The notes under the pieces are model-generated. The model was not told where the DNA came from, ran no database searches, and was given only the letters and a program-made list of their open reading frames with translations. Shown here piece after piece: positions 37,301 to 46,100 of a DNA stretch of 64,000 nt; position 1 is the first letter of the stretch; each line of letters opens with the position of its first letter. Source of the DNA: Tubulanus polymorphus (lineage: Eukaryota > Nemertea > Palaeonemertea > Tubulaniformes > Tubulanidae); the NCBI RefSeq assembly GCF_964204645.1, contig NC_134026.1, positions 6,138,001 through 6,202,000 on the forward strand, written 5' to 3'. The position numbers were made by a program, and so were the translations under genes.

Positions 37301-37578
37301 TTGTTTTCGCCAAGTCTCTTTTGGAACGACACTTGGAAATTGCTTTGAGCTTCTCTGGACACGAGATCATCCGAGTTGTTGTCATGAAATACTACAATCC
37401 ATTCATTGACCTTCATCCAAGATCAATTCTTTCTCGCTGAAACATTTTTTACATCGTCCAGAATCCAATCACTTTTTACCTTTTCTTGCTGCGATGCTTT
37501 TCGTTTAAATACCCTGTCCCTGCGTCTCGTCGTCGGTTCCTCTTTGAGGACGGGTAGTTCTTGAAATGAGAGCGGCAT
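22343..37578 (-). CDS. HK: hexokinase, single catalytic domain, about 50 kDa
   Basis: Phosphorylates glucose with ATP, the first step of glycolysis; cytosolic. Common exons: 29888-29726, 28742-28603, 26406-26191, 25762-25663, 25571-25492, 24871-24759, 24366-24211, 23356-23217, 22682-22546 and 22438-22343. They total 446 codons plus TAA, all with consistent phases. Family landmarks in order: DLGGSNFRV (ATP phosphate loop), [11 protein letters not shown] (sugar-binding signature), INDTVGT (catalytic Asp), [19 protein letters not shown] (glucose-contacting Glu), [16 protein letters not shown], and the C-terminal [17 protein letters not shown]. The length of about 450-480 matches a single-domain invertebrate hexokinase rather than the duplicated vertebrate HK1-3. 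Four first exons (32652, 34397, 35861, 37578) all end in phase 0 and can splice to 29888. Orthology to one vertebrate HK is not implied. Confidence 0.95.
22900..23005. repeat. imperfect palindromic repeat in a hexokinase intron
   Basis: TTGTGATCA..CAAGGCGATTTGG..CCAATTTGG..TGTGATCACGA reads as inverted ends. GGCC-rich relatives occur near 25.2 kb and 29.2-29.4 kb, suggesting a low-copy MITE or SINE family. Confidence 0.3.
30150..30210. repeat. 30-bp tandem duplication
   Basis: Two copies of CCCTACTTTTTCATTTTGTC and following bases lie head to tail in the 5' intron of hexokinase. Confidence 0.8.
31968..32012. repeat. TATATATCGAC tandem repeat
   Basis: About four copies of an 11-bp TATATATCGAC unit upstream of the hexokinase common exons. 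Confidence 0.8.
32632..32652 (-). CDS. HK: hexokinase alternative first exon P1 (MVLLKDQ)
   Basis: ATG at 32652, seven codons ending CAG before GTAATT, phase 0, so in frame with LDDLTKE of the common exon at 29888. It is the nearest first exon to the common exons. Confidence 0.6.
33700..33861. mobile_element. Harbinger-like MITE
   Basis: 156 bp between TTA direct repeats. The ends GGGGTCATTCATTTAT and ATAAATGAATGATCCC are inverted repeats, and a G-rich tract lies inside. A TTA target and short ends fit PIF/Harbinger. No ORF. Confidence 0.65.
34326..34397 (-). CDS. HK: hexokinase alternative first exon P2 (24 codons)
   Basis: ATG at 34397; starts [19 protein letters not shown] and ends AAG before GTACGC, phase 0. 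A TATAAAA box and a TGACGTC (CRE-like) site lie about 140 nt upstream, supporting an independent promoter. Confidence 0.65.
34530..34544 (-). promoter_or_regulatory. TATA box and CRE-like site of hexokinase promoter P2
   Basis: The minus strand reads TATAAAA (34544-34538) followed by TGACGTC (34536-34530), in a GC-richer patch with CGCG repeats and upstream of the 24-codon first exon. Confidence 0.5.
35850..35861 (-). CDS. HK: hexokinase alternative first exon P3 (MSFE)
   Basis: ATG at 35861 then four codons ending GAG before a consensus GTAAGT donor, phase 0. It is very short, so it is supported mainly by the donor and by the neighbouring P1, P2 and P4 pattern. Confidence 0.4.
35930..36216 (+). 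pseudogene. unidentified ORF remnant upstream of a hammerhead-like repeat
   Basis: About 93 codons are open from after a TAA at 35.93 kb to TAA at 36216, with no early [20 protein letters not shown].., then a basic stretch [15 protein letters not shown], then [16 protein letters not shown]. The other two frames are closed. It is followed at once by the CCTGAAGATGAC repeat. It could be the 3' end of a retroelement ORF or a cellular gene fragment; I do not recognise the family. Confidence 0.35.
36230..36353 (+). mobile_element. repeat with inverted ends and hammerhead-like core
   Basis: AATCCCACAATAAT (about 36232) is exactly complementary to ATTATTGTGGGATT (about 36340). Between them lies CTGAAGA (a CUGANGA match), a short stem GACT..AGTC, and GAAAC (36245-36280). 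A degraded relative is at 18.15 kb. Confidence 0.5.
37480..37578 (-). CDS. HK: hexokinase alternative first exon P4 (33 codons, basic)
   Basis: ATG at 37578; starts [15 protein letters not shown] and continues with the basic run [12 protein letters not shown], ending AAG before GTAAAA, phase 0. The basic block resembles a nuclear localisation signal with an overlapping basophilic kinase site; that is inference. It is divergent from TMEM59, about 220 bp from the TMEM59 leader remnant. Confidence 0.6.
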
Positions 37579-37795
37579 AGTTGTCACGATATTCCACAAT
37601 ATATCCTAATAATCGAGTGCTGAGGAAAGAGATGAAGCGTTAGCTCTTCGCGATAGCGCTGTAGTATAGAATGACGGGCCGCATCGGCGCGATTTCAAAC
37701 CATACCGTACAGTGGCGTCACCATTGAAATCTTACCGACCTCTTGTGCGAGAATTGTCAAAAAAGAGTACGACAACTTTTACAACAACAAACCTG
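37579..37795. promoter_or_regulatory. candidate bidirectional promoter, hexokinase P4 and TMEM59
   Basis: Only 217 bp separate the hexokinase P4 start codon (minus) from the 9-bp duplication marking where the transposon broke the sequence before TMEM59 (plus). GC content is locally raised. No clear TATA box on either strand. Confidence 0.45.
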
Positions 37796-38247
37796 GAAGT
37801 GCTGGATTGATGTCTGTCTGCAGAGTTTCCAGAACCTGTCATGTCAGGTCTTAAGACCTGACATGACAGGTCTGACCTGTCATGTCAGGTCCCGAAAAAA
37901 CCCAAACTCATGACAATATTTGACGAAACGGCGAAATATCTAGGCATGTGCTAGACGAATGGAAGAACATTTTGAGTTGAATGAATATTCTGACCCGTCG
38001 TTAATATCGAAAATGATTCAACAATAACGATAAGGAAAATGTTCTGACAAATAATTCATTTGAAAGGTTGATTTATAAGAAGAAAATATTTAGTTTCAGG
38101 CATAGATGAATTGATTAATGTAGAAGTAAGAGCACATTATAAGAGAATATTTTCGCTAGATGAATCGAGGTCTTGATATTTCGTTTCCGCAATAAGACAC
38201 TGAAAATTATCTGCTCACTATCACAGCTCGGCAACACTCCTCACTGT

Positions 38248-38405
38248 CCTGAAGTCCTGGGCCCAGTTCCATAGTCATGGCTTAGACTTAAGACCAATCT
38301 AAGACCATCTTAGTACTATAACCAATCTAACAACTTAAGACCAGTCTTAAAATTTGAGACCATATTTTGACTTAAATCTCAACTGAGGAACCAGCCCCTG
38401 AAGTC
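38248..38405. mobile_element. nested 140-bp MITE with 9-bp target-site duplication
   Basis: CCTGAAGTC repeats at 38248-38256 and 38397-38405 around a MITE whose ends contain CCAGTTCC and GGAACCAG. A relative with ends GCCAGTTCCATAGTC and GACTACGGAACTGGC is at 47538-47648. It sits inside the large satellite-bearing transposon, so it is younger than that insertion or moved with it. Confidence 0.6.
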
Positions 38406-38537
38406 TCACTATTTACATTCATTGTCTTTATGATGTACATGTAAAAGAGCCGAATGCACTATAGAGACTGATTTTATTGAGACTGATTTTAAATCAACTC
38501 ATCAATTTAAAGCATGAAGTTTTTTTTCTATCTATAT

Positions 38538-41500
38538 CAGTTTTAATGCAGACCTGTCGCCATTATATAATACTCTTTACTATAAAGAGACCATAGAAAT
38601 TAATGTTTTCCTTCATTTCATCAGTTTTAATGCAGACCTGTCACCACAGGTCTCGAAAAGCTCTGCAAAATGGCGCGAGCTGCCGTGTGAGGTCTCGCTT
38701 CAAAATTATTGTTTTATAGTAACTTAAGATTAATTCTATCCATGGTTAGCAATTTATATTATACTCTTTACTATAAAGAGACCATAAAAATTAATGTTTT
38801 CCTTCATTTCATCAGTTTTAATGCAGACCTGTCACCACAGGTCTCGAGAAGCTCTGCAAAATGGCGCGTGCTGCCGTGTGAGGTCTCGCTTCAAAATTAT
38901 TGTTTTATGGTAACTTAAGATTAACTCTATCTATGGTTAGCAATTTATATTATACTTATTACTATATAAAGGTTATAAAAAGTAAAGTTTTTTCCATTTC
39001 ATCAGTTTTAGTGCAGACCTGTCACCTCAGGTCCCGAGAAGCTCTGCAAAATGGCGCGAGCTGCCGTGTCAGGTCTCGCTTCAAAATTATTGTTTTATGG
39101 TAACTTAATATTAACTCTATCTATGGTCAGCAATTTATATTATACTTATTACTATATAATGGTTATAAAAAGTAATGTTTTCCTTCATTTCATCAGTTTT
39201 AATGCAGACCTGTCACCACAGGTCTCGAGAAGCTCTGCAAAATGGCGCGAGCTGCCGTGTGAGGTCTCGCTTCAAAATTATTGTTTTATGGTAACTTAAG
39301 ATTAACTCTATCTATGGTTAGCAATTTATATTATACTTATTACTATATAAAGGTTATAAAAAGTAAAGTTTTTTCCATTTCATCAGTTTTAGTGCAGACC
39401 TGTCACCTCAGGTCCCGAGAAGCTCTGCAAAATGGCGCGAGCTGCCGTGTGAGGTCTCGCTTCAAAATTATTGTTTTATGGTAACTTAAGATTAATTCTA
39501 TCCATGGTTAGCAATTTATATTATACTCTTTACTATAAAGAGACCATAAAAATTAATGTTTTCCTTCATTTCATCAGTTTTAATGCAGACCTGTCACCAC
39601 AGGTCTCGAGAAGCTCTGCAAAATGGCGCGAGCTGCCGTGTGAGGTCTCGCTTCATAATTATTGTTTTATGGTAACTTAAGATTAACTCTATCTATGGTT
39701 AGCAATTTATATTATACTTATTACTATATAAAGGTTATAAAAAGTAAAGTTTTTTCCATTTCATCAGTTTTAGTGCAGACCTGTCACCTCAGGTCTCGAG
39801 AAGCTCTGCAAAATGGCGCGAGCTGCCGTGTGAGGTCTCGCTTCATAATTATTGTTTTATAGTAACTTAAGATTAATTCTATCCATGGTTAGCAATTTAT
39901 ATTATACTCTTTACTATAAAGAGACCATAAAAAGTAAAGTTTTCCTTCATTTCATCAGTTTTAATGCAGACCTGTCACCACAGGTCTCGAGAAGCTCTGC
40001 AAAATGGCGCGAGCTGCCGTGTGAGGTCTCGCTTCAAAATTATTGTTTTATGGTAACTTAAGATTAACTCTATCTATGGTTAGCAATTTATATTATACTT
40101 ATTACTATATAAAGGTTATAAAAAGTAAAGTTTTTTCCATTTCATCAGTTTTAGTGCAGACCTGTCACCTCAGGTCCCGAGAAGCTCTGCAAAATGGCGC
40201 GAGCTGCCGTGTGAGGTCTCGCTTCAAAATTATTGTTTTATGGTAACTTAAGATTAATTCTATCCATGGTTAGCAATTTATATTATACTCTTTACTATAA
40301 AGAGACCATAAAAATTAATGTTTTCCTTCATTTCATCAGTTTTAATGCAGACCTGTCACCACAGGTCTCGAGAAGCTCTGCAAAATGGCGCGAGCTGCCG
40401 TGTGAGGTCTCGCTTCATAATTATTGTTTTATGGTAACTTAAGATTAACTCTATCTATGGTTAGCAATTTATATTATACTTATTACTATATAAAGGTTAT
40501 AAAAAGTAAAGTTTTTTCCATTTCATCAGTTTTAGTGCAGACCTGTCACCTCAGGTCTCGAGAAGCTCTGCAAAATGGCGCGAGCTGCCGTGTGAGGTCT
40601 CGCTTCATAATTATTGTTTTATAGTAACTTAAGATTAATTCTATCCATGGTTAGCAATTTATATTATACTCTTTACTATAAAGAGACCATAAAAAGTAAA
40701 GTTTTCCTTCATTTCATCAGTTTTAATGCAGACCTGTCACCACAGGTCTCGAGAAGCTCTGCAAAATGGCGCGAGCTGCCGTGTGAGGTCTCGCTTCAAA
40801 ATTATTGTTTTATGGTAACTTAAGATTAACTCTATCTATGGTTAGCAATTTATATTATACTTATTACTATATAAAGGTTATAAAAAGTAAAGTTTTTTCC
40901 ATTTCATCAGTTTTAGTGCAGACCTGTCACCTCAGGTCCCGAGAAGCTCTGCAAAATGGCGCGAGCTGCCGTGTGAGGTCTCGCTTCAAAATTATTGTTT
41001 TATGGTAACTTAAGATTAATTCTATCCATGGTTAGCAATTTATATTATACTCTTTACTATAAAGAGACCATAAAAATTAATGTTTTCCTTCAATTCATCA
41101 GTTTTAATGCAGACCTGTCACCACAGGTCTCGAGAAGCTCTGCAAAATGGCGCGAGCTGCCGTGTGAGGTCTCGCTTCATAATTATTGTTTTATGGTAGC
41201 TTAAGATTAACTCTATCTATGGTTAGCAATTTATATTATACTTATTACTATATAAAGGTTATAAAAAGTAAAGTTTTTTCCATTTCATCAGTTTTAGTGC
41301 AGACCTGTCACCTCAGGTCTCGAGAAGCTCTGCAAAATGGCGCGAGCTGCCGTGTGAGGTCTCGCTTCATAATTATTGTTTTATAGTAACTTAAGATTAA
41401 TTCTATCCATGGTTAGCAATTTATATTATACTCTTTACTATAAAGAGACCATAAAAAGTAAAGTTTTCCTTCATTTCATCAGTTTTAATGCAGACCTGTC

Positions 41501-42515
41501 ACCACAGGTCTCGAGAAGCTCTGCAAAATGGCGCGAGCTGCCGTGTGAGGTCTCGCTTCAAAATTATTGTTTTATGGTAACTTAAGATTAACTCTATCTA
41601 TGGTTAGCAATTTATATTATACTTATTACTATATAAAGGTTATAAAAAGTAAAGTTTTTTCCATTTCATCAGTTTTAGTGCAGACCTGTCACCTCAGGTC
41701 CCGAGAAGCTCTGCAAAATGGCGCGAGCTGCCGTGTGAGGTCTCGCTTCAAAATTATTGTTTTATGGTAACTTAAGATTAATTCTATCCATGGTTAGCAA
41801 TTTATATTATACTCTTTACTATAAAGAGACCATAAAAATTAATGTTTTCCTTCAATTCATCAGTTTTAATGCAGACCTGTCACCACAGGTCTCGAGAAGC
41901 TCTGCAAAATGGCGCGAGCTGCCGTGTGAGGTCTCGCTTCATAATTATTGTTTTATGGTAGCTTAAGATTAACTCTATCTATGGTTAGCAATTTATATTA
42001 TACTTATTACTATATAAAGGTTATAAAAAGTAAAGTTTTTTCCATTTCATCAGTTTTAGTGCAGACCTGTCACCTCAGGTCTCGAGAAGCTCTGCAAAAT
42101 GGCGCGAGCTGCCGTGTGAGGTCTCGCTTCATAATTATTGTTTTATAGTAACTTAAGATTAACTCTATCTATGGTTAGCAATTGAAATTATACTCATTAC
42201 TATAAAGATACCATAAAAATTAAAGTTTTCCTTCATTTCATCAGTTTAAATGCAGACCTGTCACCACAGGTCTCGAGAAGCTCTGCAAAATGGCGCGAGC
42301 TGCCGTGTGAGGTCTCGCTTCAAAATTATTGTTTTATAGTATTTCAAGATTTTATCTATCTATGGTAAGCATACAATTTTACATTCACCATTAGATAGAG
42401 ATCATAAAAAGTTCAGGTTTTTCTATTTCATCAGTTTTCAAGCAGACCTGTCACCACAGGTCCCGAAGCTCTGCAAAATGGAGCGAGCTGCCGTGTGAGG
42501 TCTCACTAATTAATC
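38538..42515 (+). repeat. 190/191-bp satellite with 762-bp higher-order repeat
   Basis: About 21 monomers. Two alternating types (A: CACCACAGGTCTC, TATAAAGAGACC; B: CACCTCAGGTC, TATATAAAGGTT) give a 381-bp dimer. From 39471 the order a1-b1-a2-b2 repeats every 762 bp (39471, 40233, 40995, 41757). The a1 copies at 40995 and 41757 share private changes (CTTCAATTCATC and TGGTAGCTT), showing recent whole-block duplication. Each monomer holds GACCTGT-CACC-ACAGGTC, the same core as the transposon ends. Serial 66-69-codon ORFs beginning MFYGNLRL arise from the repeat and change frame each unit; I treat them as noncoding. Confidence 0.9.
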
Positions 42516-43150
42516 ACAGTTTTGTCTAATTTATCCTATGTCAACTTATGAGCTTGGACTGAAATGTTTTTAAATTATATGTGCACTTGGTGAATTAATT
42601 ATATTGCGAGTAATTAATAAAAATATGTAAATATATAGGGCCTAATCATAATGAGTATACTGATTGTTATTAATACTGATTATGAGTACATAAGGCACTA
42701 CCGGTACTGGTATCATTGCCTGATCTTGATATTTTCATGTTTCATGTTACAAAAAAATTAATAAATTGTAAACAATTCTTTCAATGTTCTCAAATCATTC
42801 ACCATCATTGCATCTTTATTATATACAAGGCGATATAGTTCAACAACTTTTTATAAACGGACCAACATAAATTCTTAAATGAATTCATAACACATCATAG
42901 TTTGTTTTTTGTTTTTGAATAATATATTCAGAAAGCACTAAGATATGTTCTTTTTGTTTCTTATCGGCTATCATTTGTTCTAAATCCGCGCCTATCATAT
43001 CTTCTAATCGACTATCATCGGTTCAGTCATAACGATTTTCATTTTAGCGAATCGACCTGTCGCCTGAGGTCCCACCTGTCATGTCAGGTCTTGGGCCCTG
43101 ACATGACAGGTTCTGGAAACTCTGCAGACAGACCTAAATGAAGTGCTGAA

Positions 43151-46100
43151 ATGAAAATGAAGGATTTGCTAGGGGCTGTGGCTGTTTTTGTAGCATCTAT
43201 GCCGCTGTGTAGTAATGGTGTGTCAGGGTCTGAAGATGGTGTATTTGATCGTGCATTAGGTGACGCTGAGCCTTGTACAGATGTCTGTGAGAAAACATAC
43301 ACGCAGCATACTTATGATAAGGTACCCGTCCCATCCACTTTGAACCACAGCCTGGCACAGGCACAGGGACTTGACAAAAAAGGATTTTGACCTCAGTATC
43401 CTAGGTACTATATATAAAAAGTCTTTTTATATATAGTACCTAGGATACTGGGGTCAAAATCCTTTTGTGTCAAGTCCCTGTGCTCCTTTGAACCATATAA
43501 TAATCAATTTTACTTTACTTAGTATCACTAACTCCATAGGGTATTTGTCAAATTAATAATTGTTAGTTTGGATGCAATAATCAGCACTGACATCTCCCTC
43601 TGGGCTTCATTCAGTAATCTATTTCTTGCTGCTTTTAACTGAATGCTGATGTCTAAATTTTTCATTATGTAAAGCCGATGAGCATGTTGTTTTTATGGAA
43701 TTGAGGCTTAGGGCCTAATAGATTATTATTATTAAATATTATTATTATCAACATTGAAAATGTCACTCGGTTGATCTTGGTTCATCTCGGTAAATTGCGT
43801 CATGTCGGTAATAATAAGGAGGACCAGAAAATGTCTAAAATTTCTCTGTAGCAAAATAAAAGGAAGTGGATGATATGGCATTATTTCAGTAAACCTATTT
43901 TGCCAAAATCTGTTGTAATAAGACCAAGCTATAGAAATAGTAGGCTAATAGAATTATTTTATTAGGTTTATAGGGTCCAGGGAACTTTTAAAGGGTTAGT
44001 GTATCGAGAAAAGCCAGAGGCAGAGGGTTAAGTTGTGCGCTCTAGCGTGCATCCGTGGCATTAATCAGCCAAGCAGAACGTGTTGCCAACATAATAGCGT
44101 TAACAGGAATAATGCAGGAATAATGCTGCGAAACATCACTGCCAAATCTAAAACATACTTGAAATAGAAGTAATTAAGTCAATGATGCATGATTCAAATT
44201 CTGACAGATCAGATTCTTCACTTTTTTATTTGACTCTTGAATTGGAGCCTAATTTGATTTCTTCGTTAATTCAAGTTGAATCCTAAATCGACTTAGGAGT
44301 TGATAATTTTTGTGAAACTGGACGCTGGCTTTAGCTTATCCAAATATGAAGCGCATGAAACCTAGGATTAGGTCACTGATTAGTTTGTATCATCATTACC
44401 ATGCATTGTTTGGGCCTATAGGAATCAGTAAATTATTTGCTGCATCGTTCTTCCAATTTCAGTCTCTCCATAAAACCTATTGCCAGAGAGGATGTCGGCT
44501 TTTCTCAATCATAGACTTTGCTCAGGACGAAGGCAAAACTATCAATGACACCAAGCGAGATTGCATTGATGGTAGGCCATGCAACTGCTTAATCTAAAGC
44601 TAAAGAGAAATTTTCATTCTCAAGATTTTGGATTTTGATTCAAGTGATTCTTCTGCATCCCGAATATTTTTCTTTGACAGCTTGTAAAGAATCATTTGCC
44701 GCAAAGGAAGATCGAGACGCTTGCAACACAGGCTGTAACAATCAAGCTCCTTTTACTTTAAAACGTCAGAAAATGGTAAGCAATATTCCGTCGAGCAGAT
44801 CAGACAAGTCCTGTCAGTGGCAGCAGTCTGAAATATTCAAGAATCTCTTCACAAAATGCATATAGGCCTAATATCATAGCTGTCCTTTCAGAAAAGACTA
44901 GAAACAAAATCAAAATGCCTCGTAAATTTTTGAATCTGTATTTTAATTAACCCTTTCAGTGCTACCCTATAGTGCTGGAGATTATTTGAAAATTTTTAAA
45001 AATTCCACCCTAGTGTGTCGAATAACGGGAATACCACTATAATGCATCTACAGCGCGGTGCGGTGTATTGTTAGTTACTAATATTTCTCTATGTTTGACA
45101 TGTGCTGCCATTTTTCAAGTGAGATAATTACTAATTACATCAATACACCGCTGTGCAGTGTACTAGCAATATATCACTGATCGATTTATACACCGCATTG
45201 CGGTGTAGACACACTGAAAGGGTTAAGTGTCTTTACACTCTTCAAGGAAAATAGATGATAAGCATTGAATCTCCATGCCCCATATGCAATAGGGTGTGCT
45301 TCTCAAAGATTGGACATCTTCTGATTAATGGATAGGAGCTTTACATATTGTAGTACTTTCCTTTATCCCGAATATAATGATCTTTGAAGAAAACACATCA
45401 TATTTTTTCCAGGCAGAACAAAGTGAAGCAACCGTTCATTTGTTATACCCGTTGATGTACGTGCAACAAGTCTATACGAGTTTCATGAGCGACATAACGA
45501 GGCATGTATCAATCAGTTGGTCGTACTATCTACAGGCAGACGATGGACGAGTTCTCGTAATGAGCTCTCAACCGAAAATATTCACCGAAATCAGAAACTC
45601 TCCAAAATTAGGTAGGTCTAAGCTAGCTTTATTTAGCTGAACGTATTTTACACATTTTCATAGATATATGTTAACTAGGCTTACAATAAATCTCGCCTTA
45701 CTCGTGCGAGTTAGGTGAGGTTTACTGTACTTCGGGGCAAATTTTTATTCGTCGCCACAAATTCATGTTTTTATGGATTCGGAGCAATTACACAAGTCCC
45801 TAGGTATCAAATCTGAAGAAATTTGAGAATAGGTATGGGCGTATATTGATTCAATTATCTCCTACGTTAAAATCTGATACTTAGCTAGTGGCAGGTGTCC
45901 AATCTTAAACTGGACATTGAATTTTAGCCCTAGCAGTGAAAAGGTAGCTATCCCTGTTACAGGCGATGATATTGTATCGACAAACGCATGTAGCTTTGAT
46001 TCCCAGACAGCTGTCTCTTTTTATCACTGCTGACAGCTGTCATCTTAAATCTATAGTTATGTACATGTACCGGTATATATCTCGGTGATTGATTTGATTT

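Larger units (their letters stand above)
37796..43148. mobile_element. 5.3-kb TIR transposon carrying a satellite array, with 9-bp target-site duplication
   Basis: GAAGTGCTG occurs at 37796-37804 and 43140-43148 in the same orientation. Between them (37805-43139) the ends are inverted: ATTGATGTCTGTCTGCAG on the left, ATTTAGGTCTGTCTGCAG on the right, continuing through AGTTTCCAGAACCTGTCATG. Each end also folds on itself: 37835-37870 is a perfect 36-bp palindrome and the right end has the same arms around TCTTGGGC. No transposase ORF is visible, so it is non-autonomous. A 9-bp duplication and long ends fit Mutator-like elements best, but the superfamily is open. The body is the satellite at 38.55-42.51 kb. 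Confidence 0.75.

Noticed and set aside
38709-42148. Eighteen serial ORFs of 66-69 codons (MFYGNLRL..) on the plus strand
   Set aside because: They repeat exactly with the satellite period, overlap one another by several codons, and move to a new frame each 190 or 191 bp. They are a by-product of the repeat.
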